This document shows, piece by piece, positions 33,875 to 42,154 of a DNA stretch of 64,000 nt (within the stretch, counting starts at the first letter, position 1; each line of letters starts with the position of its first letter). Below the pieces are notes generated by a model. The model was given only the letters and a program-made list of their open reading frames with translations. It did not search any database and had not been told where the DNA came from. The translations under genes were made by a program, and so were the position numbers. The stretch lies in contig NZ_JARUBH010000009.1 in the NCBI RefSeq assembly GCF_029626105.1, forward strand, positions 5,084,001-5,148,000, written 5' to 3'. Source of the DNA: Solwaraspora sp. WMMD792. Its GTDB lineage: Bacteria > Actinomycetota > Actinomycetes > Mycobacteriales > Micromonosporaceae.

Positions 33875-35659
33875 ATGGAACCAAGGAAGAGTCGGGGCCG
33901 CCGGGCCGTCGACGGCCGTACGATCCGCGGGGTGACCGTGGCGGTCGCCACCGTCGCCCTCGGGGCGACCGCCGTCGTGACCTTCGTGTCCGGTGGCGGC
34001 CGCAACTCCGCGTCGGCCGGATCCATCCCGGCCGACTCGGTCCGGATCGAAGAGGTCGCGCCGAACGTCGTCGAGGTGGCCGCCGGGCCGAACGGCTCGA
34101 CCGGTGTGTTCACGGTCGACTGCGGCACCAACGGAAACGGCAAGTTCAGCTCGGACAACCCGGTGGCTCAGCCTGGCATCAGCAACGGCGCCGAGCACCT
34201 GCACGACTTCGTCGGCAACCTCGCGATCAACGCGAACACCAGCGACGAGGCGTTGGCCGCGTCCGGCACGACCTGCCGCAACGGTGACCGGTCGTCGTAC
34301 TTCTGGCCGGTGGTGCGCATCGACCGTTCTCCCCGCTCCGGCGTCGGGGACGTCGGGACGCCGACGGTGTCCTGCCCACCCGCCAGGGACCGCATGCCGT
34401 CCATCCCGCCGGCCGCGTACGGCAACGTTCAGCGGGCGCTCGGCGAGCTGGACCGGCAGATCGCCGAGGCGAACGCCCGGCTTGCCGGCAGTCAGGGGGT
34501 CGACGCCCGGCGCAACAACGAGGTGCTCAGCTGGTTGCGCGCCCGTCGGGCCGCGACGCTCCGGCAGGTCGCGGGTGAGCTCGGCCAGTTCGGCGCCCGA
34601 CCGACCGGCCTGATGTCGCTGGTCGACTGTGCGGTCAGCTACGACGCCCTGCACGCCGGGCACAGCACGGACGGTCGGACGCAGGCCAACCCGATGGTCG
34701 AGTGCCCGACCGTGCGGGACCGGCTGCCGGCCGTACCGGCGCAGGCGGCCGCCGAGGTCGACCAGAATCTGAACCTGCTCGACCGGCAGATCGCCGAGGC
34801 CAACGAGCGGTTGTTGACCACGGCCGGCGAGGGCGGCCCGAACTTCGCCCAGAACGCGATCGTGGGACCGCTGCGCGACAAGCGGCGGGCCACCCTCGAC
34901 CGGATCGAGATCGCGATCGGTCGGCACGCGGCGCGGCCGACCGGGCTGACCCAGCTGGCGTCCTGCACCCTGCTCGGGCCGGGCAGCACCGACGGGTCCG
35001 GCGACAACGGCGGCGATGGGGGCGATAGGGGCGACAACGGTGGCGCCGGCGACGGTGCCGACGGCCCGGACGCTGAACCGTCGGCGCTGCCCGTCCCGTC
35101 CGGCCCGGACCTGGAACTTCCCGGCAACACCGGCGGCATCGTCCGGCCCGCCGAGGTGCTCATCGAGTACCGGGGCAACCCGGTCAGCAAGGTGACCCCG
35201 ATGCCCCGGTTCCTGCGGGCGTTGACCGGTGAGTCGAAGCCGACCAGTCGCGGGCCGGGCAACGCCCGCAAGTCCTGGACCTGCTCCGGCTTCACCGACC
35301 GGCTGTCGGACAAGTACCCGATCTGCCCGAAGGGCTCCCAGGTGCTGCGCGTCCATGACTTCCCCGGCTGCTGGGACGGGGTCAACATCGACAGCGACAA
35401 CCACCGGTCGCATCTGTCGTTCGCCGACGCGACCACCGGCGCCTGCCCGACCGGGTTCGTGGCCATCCCGCAGCTGCGGATCACCATCGCCTACTACATC
35501 CCGCGTGACGTGCAGTTCAAGGGTCAGTACCTGCTCGACTCCTTCCCCGAGGAGGACCACAACCCGTTCTCCGACCACAACGACTTCATCAACGTCAACT
35601 CGGAGAAGCAGATGCGGAAGATCGCCAAGTGCATCAACGCCGGCCGTAGCTGCCGCTGA
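33875..35659 (+). CDS. Exported DUF1996 protein with duplicated helical insert
   Basis: 594 residues; ATG 33875 has TAGGGAGAG upstream. An N-terminal hydrophobic helix at about 20-40 (VTVAVATVALGATAVVTFVSG) exports or anchors it. The first DUF1996 part (NGAEHLHDFVGN, near 110) and the last (GCWDGVNIDSDNHRSHLSF, YYIPRDVQFKG, near 500-560) are separated by ~240 residues: two related helical modules (each CP..RDRxPxxP ... LDRQIAEANxRL ... RRATL ... ARPTGL ... C) and a Gly/Asp-rich linker. DUF1996 proteins are secreted; their activity is not known. Confidence 0.8.
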   Translation: MEPRKSRGRRAVDGRTIRGVTVAVATVALGATAVVTFVSGGGRNSASAGSIPADSVRIEEVAPNVVEVAAGPNGSTGVFTVDCGTNGNGKFSSDNPVAQPGISNGAEHLHDFVGNLAINANTSDEALAASGTTCRNGDRSSYFWPVVRIDRSPRSGVGDVGTPTVSCPPARDRMPSIPPAAYGNVQRALGELDRQIAEANARLAGSQGVDARRNNEVLSWLRARRAATLRQVAGELGQFGARPTGLMSLVDCAVSYDALHAGHSTDGRTQANPMVECPTVRDRLPAVPAQAAAEVDQNLNLLDRQIAEANERLLTTAGEGGPNFAQNAIVGPLRDKRRATLDRIEIAIGRHAARPTGLTQLASCTLLGPGSTDGSGDNGGDGGDRGDNGGAGDGADGPDAEPSALPVPSGPDLELPGNTGGIVRPAEVLIEYRGNPVSKVTPMPRFLRALTGESKPTSRGPGNARKSWTCSGFTDRLSDKYPICPKGSQVLRVHDFPGCWDGVNIDSDNHRSHLSFADATTGACPTGFVAIPQLRITIAYYIPRDVQFKGQYLLDSFPEEDHNPFSDHNDFINVNSEKQMRKIAKCINAGRSCR

Positions 35660-35707
35660 GCCGATGATCGGCGGCGGGCGCTCCGCACCACCGCACGCCG
35701 CCTCGGT

Positions 35708-35752
35708 CCGTCTCCGGTGACCGGGCTGGTCCAGCCCGGTCACCGGAGACGG
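35708..35752. terminator. Bidirectional terminator (22-bp stem)
   Basis: Arms 35708-35729 and 35731-35752 are perfectly complementary around one central base (effective loop GGTCC). It lies between the convergent DUF1996 and SDR genes. Confidence 0.75.
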
Positions 35753-35789
35753 AGTCACCAGACCGGGGCTCGCCGACGGGGCCGGGAGA

Positions 35790-36539
35790 TCACCAGGGGA
35801 TGCTGCCGTCGTCGTTGACGAACGTGCCGGTCGGGCCGCCGTCGGGCAGGGTGGCCAGCCGGATCGGGGTGGCGGCGGCCTCCTGGACCGGACGCCCGAC
35901 GCCGCCGGTGAAGTCGGTGGCGACCAGCCCCGGGCAGGCCGTGTTGATCAGGATGTTGGTGTCGGCCAGTTGCCGCACGTAGTGCACGGTGACCGCGTTG
36001 AGGTACGTCTTCGTCGGCGAGTAGGCCGCCATCACCGGGCCGACGTTGATCTCCGGGTCCGACTGCCAGGTCAGCGACCCGACGCTGCTGGAGATGTTGA
36101 CGATGCGCGGCGACGCCGACCGGCGCAGCATGGGCAGCATCGCGTTGGTCACCCGGATCACGCCGTACACGTTGGTGTCGACGATCTCACGGACGGCGTC
36201 GAGGTCGAGCGTGGTCGGGTCCTGCTCCCACCCCGGCCCGGTCTCGCCGGCGATGCCGGCGTTGTTGACCAGGACGTCAAGTCCTCCAGCGGTGCGTTCG
36301 ATCAGTTGCGCGGCGTCGGTGACGCTGCGGTCGTCGGTGACGTCCAGCGGTACGGCGAACGCGTCGATGCCAGCGGCGCGCAGCGCCTTGACGGCCGCTT
36401 CGCCCCGGGCGGCGTCGCGCGCCCCCACCGCCACCCGGTAGCCCTTCGCGCCGAGCCCGGCGGCGATCTCGTAGCCGAGTCCCTTGTTCGCGCCGGTGAC
36501 CAGCGCGGTCTTCGTTCCGGTCGTGGTCTTTTCGGTCAT
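35790..36539 (-). CDS. Short-chain dehydrogenase/reductase
   Basis: 249 residues. Classical SDR: TGANKGLG nucleotide motif near residue 14, NNAG near 90, catalytic Ser in ISSSVGS and YSPTK catalytic Tyr/Lys near 170, full length. The SDR sequence resembles the carbonyl-reductase-like group. ATG 36539 was chosen; upstream in-frame codons are not SDR-like. It is divergent from a LysR gene with 94 bp between starts, the usual arrangement for LysR control of the SDR. Confidence 0.9.
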   Translation of the reverse strand: MTEKTTTGTKTALVTGANKGLGYEIAAGLGAKGYRVAVGARDAARGEAAVKALRAAGIDAFAVPLDVTDDRSVTDAAQLIERTAGGLDVLVNNAGIAGETGPGWEQDPTTLDLDAVREIVDTNVYGVIRVTNAMLPMLRRSASPRIVNISSSVGSLTWQSDPEINVGPVMAAYSPTKTYLNAVTVHYVRQLADTNILINTACPGLVATDFTGGVGRPVQEAAATPIRLATLPDGGPTGTFVNDDGSIPW

Positions 36540-36633
36540 GACGCCGATGGTGGCGCGGCGGTAGCCGCCGTTGTTACACCGTCTGGGTGCCGCTGTCATA
36601 CCCGGCGGGTATCACCGACGTATCGTTGTCGGC

Positions 36634-37482
36634 GTGGAGACGCTGGAGACCCGTGAGCTGCGGTACTTCGTCACGGTCGCCGAGGAGCTGCACTTCAGCC
36701 GGGCGGCCGAACGGCTCGGCATCGCCCAGCCGCCGCTGTCCCGGGCGATCGCCCAGCTGGAACGCCGCCTCGGCGTCACCCTGCTGGACCGCGACCGCCG
36801 AGGGGTGGCGCTCACCCACGCCGGTCAGGTGCTGCTCGACGAGGCCCGCGCCATCCTGGACGCCACCGCCGCGGCCGCCCGGCGTACCCGCCGCGCCGCC
36901 GCCGGAGCGAACCGGCTGACCCTGGTCACCAAGGCCGGCGCCGGCCATGAACTGCTGCAGAAGCTGCTCGACGCGCACGCCGCCGAGCCGGACGCCGCCG
37001 AGATCGACGTCGTGCTGTGCGGCCTGGGCGACCAGGCTCGGATGCTGCGCGACGGCCGCGCCGACGCCGCGCTGATGCAGCGGCCGTTCGACTCGCTCGC
37101 CGGCTTCGACACCGAGGATCTGCTGACCGAGCAACAGGTCGCGATCCTGCCCGCCGGACATCCGCTCACCACCCGTACGTCGTTGACCATGGCCGAGATC
37201 GGCGACGTGCCGGGGCTGCCGGTCGCCCGCTGGCCGCGCCCCGACGGTACGTACGAACCCGGACCCGGGCCGGAGATCCGCGACCAGTCGCAGCTGGCCC
37301 AGCTGATCGCCCTCGGGCACACGATGGCCGTGCTGTGCGCCTCGTCCCGGTCCTGGCTGTGGAGCGCGCACACCGCCGTGCCGCTGACCGACGCGCCGCA
37401 CGTCACCACCGTGCTCGCCTGGCTGCCGGACAACCGTTCCCGGGCCGTCGCCGGGCTCGTCCGGACCGCCACCCAGCTGTGA
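36634..37482 (+). CDS. LysR-family regulator
   Basis: 282 residues from GTG 36634, 7 nt after TATCGT (leaderless). N-terminal winged HTH (LRYFVTVAEELHFSRAAERLGIAQPPLSRAIAQLERRLG) and a C-terminal effector-binding domain. It most likely controls the divergent SDR gene. The intergenic region was read for a T-N11-A box; nothing decisive was found. Confidence 0.9.
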   Translation: METLETRELRYFVTVAEELHFSRAAERLGIAQPPLSRAIAQLERRLGVTLLDRDRRGVALTHAGQVLLDEARAILDATAAAARRTRRAAAGANRLTLVTKAGAGHELLQKLLDAHAAEPDAAEIDVVLCGLGDQARMLRDGRADAALMQRPFDSLAGFDTEDLLTEQQVAILPAGHPLTTRTSLTMAEIGDVPGLPVARWPRPDGTYEPGPGPEIRDQSQLAQLIALGHTMAVLCASSRSWLWSAHTAVPLTDAPHVTTVLAWLPDNRSRAVAGLVRTATQL

Positions 37483-38169
37483 TCAGCCGTAGATGACGAG
37501 GACCGTGCAGAGCGCGGCGGCGTTCCACAACGCGTGGGCGACCATGGGTGCGGTCAGCCGGCGGGTGGCCAGGAACAGCCCGGTGTAGACCAGGCCGGCG
37601 ACGGTGATGGACAGCGCGTCCAGGGCGCTGGCCGGCAGGTGCAGCAGGCCGAACAGGACCACCGAGACGACCGCCGCCACCCACAGCGTCACCTGGGGGC
37701 GGGCGGACCGTTGCGGGATCGCCCCGAGCAGGAACCCGCGGAAGTACAGCTCCTCGGCGATGCCGCCGCCGCCGATCCCCAGGAAGAGGGTGGCGGCCAA
37801 CGCGGCCGGTCCGGCGGCGGACATGCGCAGGATCTCCTGGACCTCCGGGTTGGCTTCGCCGCCGGCCGCCGGCATCAGCACCCCGAACTCCAGTAGCAGG
37901 CGGGGTGGGACGGTGGCCACCGCGATCAGCATGTCCCGCCGCCAGTGCCGCGAGGTCAGGCCGAGACTTCGGCGGGTCAGCCCGTGGCGGCGTAACCACC
38001 AGGCGATGAGGGCGGTGGCCGACACCAGTTCGGCGGCGGCGACCGCGACCAGCACCGCCGGCACCCCGTCGGCCGCGAACACGCCCATGGCCAGCGGTGG
38101 GCCGACGAAGCAGATGATCGCGCCGGCGAGGAACACCCCGGCGGAGCGGACGGCAACGGGGATGGTCAT
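37483..38169 (-). CDS. CPBP-family intramembrane metalloprotease
   Basis: 228 residues from ATG 38169. Hydrophobic helices throughout, with the three CPBP motifs: EELYFRG (glutamates and arginine), FGLLHLP and HALWN. In bacteria these proteases process small peptides or handle self-immunity to bacteriocins. It is divergent from a DUF2975/XRE pair; the shared 132-bp gap carries two operators, so all three genes may be one regulon. Confidence 0.85.
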   Translation of the reverse strand: MTIPVAVRSAGVFLAGAIICFVGPPLAMGVFAADGVPAVLVAVAAAELVSATALIAWWLRRHGLTRRSLGLTSRHWRRDMLIAVATVPPRLLLEFGVLMPAAGGEANPEVQEILRMSAAGPAALAATLFLGIGGGGIAEELYFRGFLLGAIPQRSARPQVTLWVAAVVSVVLFGLLHLPASALDALSITVAGLVYTGLFLATRRLTAPMVAHALWNAAALCTVLVIYG

Positions 38170-38240
38170 GGCTGGTCCAGCCTTCCGGTGGGCGGATGGG
38201 GTCGCTCCGACGTGCCGTTGGCGGGCTGACCCGCTGCGAC

Positions 38241-38257
38241 ATATCGAGATTCGATAT
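38241..38257. promoter_or_regulatory. Operator 1, ATATCGA-N3-TCGATAT
   Basis: Perfect 7-bp arms, 3-bp spacer. It overlaps the -10 box TATACT (38255-38260) for the rightward DUF2975 gene. Confidence 0.65.
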
Positions 38258-38271
38258 ACTAGACCAAGTTC

Positions 38272-38288
38272 ATATCGAATTTCGATAG
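38272..38288. promoter_or_regulatory. Operator 2, ATATCGA-N3-TCGATAG
   Basis: Same sequence as operator 1 except the last base, 31 bp (three helical turns) downstream, just before the Shine-Dalgarno (GGGAAGGG). The spacing suits cooperative binding by a dimeric repressor. Confidence 0.6.
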
Positions 38289-38301
38289 GGAAGGGCTGCC
38301 C

Positions 38302-38937
38302 ATGCGGCACGACATCGAGCGGGGGCGTCGTCCCCGTACCGCTCCGGCCGGTCAGTGGGCCTTCGAGACGGTCACGGCAGGTGCCGTGGCGCTCGGCACC
38401 CTGCTGGCCGCCGCCTCGGCAATCGGCGTACTGATCGCCGACAACCTGGTCGTGCCCGTCACGGTGAACCCCACCACCGACCTCGGACCGCAGGCCACCG
38501 CCGGCCGCTTCACGCTCACGCCCCAGGACGCCGCCCTGCTGACCGTGACCGAGCCGACCGTCGGCGACCGGCTCTGGATCTTCGGGCCGGCGCTGCTGCT
38601 CGCCGCCGTCGTCGCGACGGCCGGCGGACTGCTGTGGCGGGTGGTGCGGTCGCTGCGCTCAGCGGACCCCTTCCACCCGCGCAACGCCCGCCGGGTCGGC
38701 GCGGCGGCCGCCGTACTCCTGCTCGGCGGATCGCTGGCCGCCGCGCTGCAGGCCGCCGGGCACCTCGCACTCGTCAGCGCCGCCCGGCACGCCTGGCAGC
38801 CGGACCAGACCCTCACGCTGCAAGCCGTCATCGACCCGCCGGTGGCCGTCCTGCTGCTCGGCCTCGGCCTCGGCGCGGCGGCCGAGTTCCTGCGCCGGGG
38901 CACGGCGATGCGCGCCGACCTCGACGGACTGGTCTGA
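38302..38937 (+). CDS. DUF2975 membrane protein
   Basis: 211 residues with four hydrophobic helices (about 25-48, 95-118, 135-155, 180-200) and the charged loop RSLRSADPFHPRNARR that marks DUF2975. GGGAAGGG precedes ATG 38302. The gene overlaps the next ATG (TGATG), as is common for DUF2975/XRE pairs. Function is unknown; a membrane sensor for its regulator is often assumed. Confidence 0.85.
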   Translation: MRHDIERGRRPRTAPAGQWAFETVTAGAVALGTLLAAASAIGVLIADNLVVPVTVNPTTDLGPQATAGRFTLTPQDAALLTVTEPTVGDRLWIFGPALLLAAVVATAGGLLWRVVRSLRSADPFHPRNARRVGAAAAVLLLGGSLAAALQAAGHLALVSAARHAWQPDQTLTLQAVIDPPVAVLLLGLGLGAAAEFLRRGTAMRADLDGLV

Positions 38938-39224
38938 TGGCCCCGACCGACGACGAACAGTCCGCCGGTCACCGGGTGGTCTGTCACCTCGACCGGCTGC
39001 TCGCCGACCGCCGGATGACCCTCACCGAACTCGCCGACCGGGCCGGAGTCACCGTGGTCAACCTGTCGGTGTTGAAGAACGACCGGGCCAGAGCGGTCCG
39101 GTTCTCCACTCTGACCGCCATCTGCGACGTGCTGCACTGCCAGCCCGGCGACCTGTTCAGCGTGCGCCCCACCGAGCCGCTGGAAGGGCCGCAGGGAGGC
39201 ACAGTCAGTAGCGACGGCGGATGA
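38937..39224 (+). CDS. XRE-family regulator (YozG type)
   Basis: 95 residues with a single HTH (LDRLLADRRMTLTELADRAGVTVVNLSVLKNDRARAVRFSTL..LHCQPGDLF), the compact XRE type that accompanies DUF2975. Coupled to the DUF2975 gene by a TGATG overlap. It is the best candidate to bind the paired ATATCGA palindromes upstream. Confidence 0.85.
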   Translation: MAPTDDEQSAGHRVVCHLDRLLADRRMTLTELADRAGVTVVNLSVLKNDRARAVRFSTLTAICDVLHCQPGDLFSVRPTEPLEGPQGGTVSSDGG

Positions 39225-39316
39225 CTGGAATCCCACACCGCGAGGGGAGACCGACCGTCGTGGAGAACACCTGTGCCCGGTGCAGTCGGGTCCGGGCCGC
39301 CGGGGACAATGCGGGC

Positions 39317-39856
39317 ATGGCAGGTCGCAGCGCGCTCATCTTCCACGGCACCGGTGGCAGCCCGGACGTCTGCTGGTACCGGTGGCTGGCCGGGCGACTG
39401 ACGGCCCGCGGGTACGCCGTCGAGGTGCCGCACCATCCGGGCCTCAACTTCGAGCCGATCGCCACGTTCCTGCCCAAGGTGCTCGACGCACACAGCTTCG
39501 ACGAGGAGACGGTCCTCGTCGGCCACTCCGGCGGCGCGGCCCTCCTGCTCGCGATCCTGCAGCACATCGACGTGACGGTGGCCCAGGCGATCCTGGTCGC
39601 CGGCTACTGCACGCCGCCGAACATCGAGCAGGAACCGGTCCTGCAGCCGGAATACGACTGGGCCGCGATCCGGTCCCACGTGCGGGACATCTACTTCATC
39701 AACTCCCGCATCGATCCGTACGGTTGCGACGATCGGCAGGGGCGAGCCATGTTCGAGCGCCTCGGCGGTACGCAGATCGTGCGCAACGACGGGCACTTCG
39801 GCGACCACGACCAGCCGTACGAGCGGTTCGAGCTGGTAGACCGGCTCATCGCCTGA
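39317..39856 (+). CDS. RBBP9/YdeN-type serine hydrolase
   Basis: 179 residues from ATG 39317, 6 nt after GACAAT (a leaderless start is likely; the preceding in-frame codons are not conserved-looking). Alpha/beta-hydrolase with HGTGGSPDVCWYRWL oxyanion region near residue 8, nucleophile GHSGG near 75, and a C-terminal DGHFGD His. Substrate unknown. Confidence 0.85.
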   Translation: MAGRSALIFHGTGGSPDVCWYRWLAGRLTARGYAVEVPHHPGLNFEPIATFLPKVLDAHSFDEETVLVGHSGGAALLLAILQHIDVTVAQAILVAGYCTPPNIEQEPVLQPEYDWAAIRSHVRDIYFINSRIDPYGCDDRQGRAMFERLGGTQIVRNDGHFGDHDQPYERFELVDRLIA

Positions 39857-39999
39857 CCGCCTGCGCCGGGTCACGGCGACCGGTGACCCCGATTCTTTAC
39901 ATCGATGTCGCCGGATCATCACCGTACGGACGGTTGGCCGTCGGTCCGCGGGGGTTGCGTCACGTCAACACCTTCGAGCCGAACAGGAGCCCGATCGAC

Positions 40000-41460
40000 G
40001 TGCCTTCCTCCCGTCGTACCTTCCTCGCCGGTGGCGCCGCTGGCGCGGCCGGCGTCGGCCTCGCCGTCACCGGTGGCCTTCCGTCGCTGGCCCAGGCCCA
40101 CCCCGGCCGGCACCACCCGCCGAGGACCGGTGGCCACGTACCGTTCCCGCCGCTGGTGGACGACCCCGCCGGCATCCTCGCCCTGCCCGAGGGTTTCCGC
40201 TACACCGTGGTGACCCGCACCGGCGTCACCCGCCTCGACCGCGGCCAGGGCCTGACCCCGGCCGAGCACGACGGGATGGCCGTCTTCGACGCCGGACGCG
40301 GCCGGTACACATTGATCCAGAACCATGAGCTCGGCCCAGGGGCCGAGTTCGGCGTACCGCACGTCGCGGGCACCGTCTACGACCCGGGCGCGGTCGACGC
40401 CGGCGGCTGCACGGTGATCAGGACCGACCGGGCGGGCCGCAACCTCGGCGAGTTCGTCGCCATCTCCGGCACCGTCGACAACTGCGCGGGCGGGCCGACC
40501 CCGTGGGGGACCTGGCTGACCTGCGAGGAGACCGATGACCGGGCCGGCGACGAGTGGGACGAGGACGGCCGCACCGGCACGTACCAGAAGGACCACGGCT
40601 ACGTCTTCGAGGTCTGGGCCGACGGACGCGCCGACCCGACACCGATCAAATGCCTGGGCCGGTACGCCCACGAGGCGCTGGCGATCGACGCCGACCGTAC
40701 GAAGATCTACCTGTCCGAGGACGCCGACGGGCCGAACGGTCTGTTCTACCGGTGGACCGCGCCGCGCCGCGTCAAGCTCGGCCCCGGCGTGCTGACCCGG
40801 CTCGCCCCGGACGCCGGCACCCTCGCCGCGATGCAGATCATCATGGACGACGGCTCGGTGCTGCCGGACGTCGCCTACCTGACCTCCGCCCAGCTGGGCC
40901 GGCCGTTCCCCGTACGGTGGATCGAGGTCCCTGAGCGCGACGCCCGGACCACTCCCCTGCGCGAGCAGTTCACCGACGGTCAGGTCACCCGGGGCCGCAA
41001 GTTCGAAGGTGTGTGGGGCACCGACCAGGGCGTGTACGTGGTCAACTCGTACGCCTGGGAGGACGGTGACCTGCCGGCGGACGCCGCCCCGCACGACGGC
41101 ATGGTCTGGTTCTACGACTACCGGGCCGAGACCATCCAGCTGGTCACGTACTTTCCGCACCAGACCTCGTCTGAGGAGGGTACGCCGGCCAAATACAGCG
41201 ATCTGACCTTCGACGGGCCGGACAACGTGACCGTCACCCCGTGGGGCAGCCTGGTGCTGGCCGAGGACGGCTCGGGCGCGTCCCACGTGCTCAGCTCGGT
41301 CCCGGGCGGGCCGACCTACGCGATCGCCCGCAACCAGCTCAACGACTCGGAATTCTGCGGGCCGGTCTTCACCGCCGACGGCAAGGTGCTCTTCGTCAAC
41401 ATGCAGGACCCCGGTCTCACCCTGGCCATCACCGGCCCCTGGGAGAAGTACCTGGGCTGA
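40000..41460 (+). CDS. Tat-exported PhoX-family phosphatase
   Basis: 486 residues. GTG 40000 places the twin-arginine signal SRRTFLAGG at the very N-terminus (residues 4-12) followed by a hydrophobic region ending near AQAHP. The body is a PhoX/DUF839 beta-propeller: NHELGPG, CAGGPTPWGTWLTCEE, YGHEAL-like YAHEALAID, and YVVNSYAWEDGDL. PhoX enzymes release phosphate from esters outside the cell using Ca/Fe. A GGAG lies 10 nt upstream of the start. Monocistronic, followed by a terminator. Confidence 0.85.
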   Translation: MPSSRRTFLAGGAAGAAGVGLAVTGGLPSLAQAHPGRHHPPRTGGHVPFPPLVDDPAGILALPEGFRYTVVTRTGVTRLDRGQGLTPAEHDGMAVFDAGRGRYTLIQNHELGPGAEFGVPHVAGTVYDPGAVDAGGCTVIRTDRAGRNLGEFVAISGTVDNCAGGPTPWGTWLTCEETDDRAGDEWDEDGRTGTYQKDHGYVFEVWADGRADPTPIKCLGRYAHEALAIDADRTKIYLSEDADGPNGLFYRWTAPRRVKLGPGVLTRLAPDAGTLAAMQIIMDDGSVLPDVAYLTSAQLGRPFPVRWIEVPERDARTTPLREQFTDGQVTRGRKFEGVWGTDQGVYVVNSYAWEDGDLPADAAPHDGMVWFYDYRAETIQLVTYFPHQTSSEEGTPAKYSDLTFDGPDNVTVTPWGSLVLAEDGSGASHVLSSVPGGPTYAIARNQLNDSEFCGPVFTADGKVLFVNMQDPGLTLAITGPWEKYLG

Positions 41461-41474
41461 CCCGATCGCACCAC

Positions 41475-41508
41475 GCGGCGGGTGGGACCGACCGGCACCA
41501 CCCGCCGC
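41475..41508. terminator. Hairpin after the PhoX gene
   Basis: GCGGCGGGTGG (41475-41485) pairs perfectly with CCACCCGCCGC (41498-41508), 15 bp after the stop and before a convergent gene. Confidence 0.7.
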
Positions 41509-41540
41509 TGGTCAGCGACGCCGGGGGCCACCCCTTGAGA

Positions 41541-41828
41541 TCAGGCCGCCGCCGGCAGTTGCGCGACTGCCCGTAACGGCCGGGTCCGCGCCAGGTCGTG
41601 AGCGGCCTGCAGGTTGATCCAAAACTCAGGGGTCGTTCCGAAAGCGCCCGCGAGTAGCCATGCGGTCTCCGGCGTGACGCCGCGCTTGCCCCGCACGATC
41701 TCGTTGACCCGCTGCACGGAGACGCCGATGTGCTCGGCGAGCGCCACCTGCGTCACGTCCAGTGGGCCGAGGAATTCCTCCCGCAGCACCTCGCCCGGGT
41801 GGGTTGGAATGCGGTTCTTCGGCAGCAT
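41541..41828 (-). CDS. higA: HigA-family antitoxin, orphan
   Basis: 95 residues with the HigA pattern: IPTHPGEVLREEFLGPLDVTQVALAEHIGVSVQRVNEIVRGKRGVTPETAWLLAGAFGTT, then FWINLQAAHDL. ATG 41828 has GAGGAGG 7 nt upstream. HigA normally follows higB (an mRNA-interferase of the RelE fold). Here the preceding DNA only keeps a higB-like last few codons (IVDYH and stop, immediately before the Shine-Dalgarno). It may now act as a free regulator. Confidence 0.85.
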   Translation of the reverse strand: MLPKNRIPTHPGEVLREEFLGPLDVTQVALAEHIGVSVQRVNEIVRGKRGVTPETAWLLAGAFGTTPEFWINLQAAHDLARTRPLRAVAQLPAAA

Positions 41829-41837
41829 CTGCCCTCC

Positions 41838-41867
41838 TCAGTGATAGTCCACGATCGAGAATTCCGT
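41838..41867 (-). pseudogene. Possible higB C-terminal remnant
   Basis: The last codons before the HigA Shine-Dalgarno read EFSIVDYH-stop, which is how many HigB toxins end. Upstream codons do not resemble HigB, so only the 3' tip would remain. The match is short and could be chance. Confidence 0.3.
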
Positions 41868-42154
41868 GCCGCAGCAGCCAGAGTGTCGACCGCGACGGCC
41901 AGTGACCCACCGGCCGACACGATTGGCAACGGGCCGGCGATCGGGATAGCGCACTGAATCTCCGTCAAGAATTGATACGTGAACGACCCACCTCACCGGG
42001 CGTGGAAGTATAGCAGAGCGCAAAGTGAGCGGAATTCACACCAGTCTAATCCGAATGTCTTTCCAGGCCGCAAAACCAATTTGACAGGACAGGCATTCGC
42101 GCGCTACAAATAGGGTGACAATATTGGAATGACCGAGTCCTGTCGAGGAGCAGA
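41868..42154. other. AT-richer intergenic region upstream of higA and the membrane protein
   Basis: About 290 bp of visibly lower GC. It carries a leftward -10 box TATACT (42012 to 42007) about 170 nt before higA, giving that gene a long leader. The rightward gene has a GAGGAG Shine-Dalgarno at 42145-42150. No further ORF or RNA was recognised. Confidence 0.5.

Noticed and set aside
33848-35758. 636-codon minus-strand frame opposite the DUF1996 gene
   Set aside because: No recognisable domain; the plus strand has a clear RBS, signal helix and DUF1996 motifs.
41838-42023. 62-codon frame before higA taken as a toxin gene
   Set aside because: It begins upstream of the promoter box and its sequence does not resemble HigB except for the last few codons.
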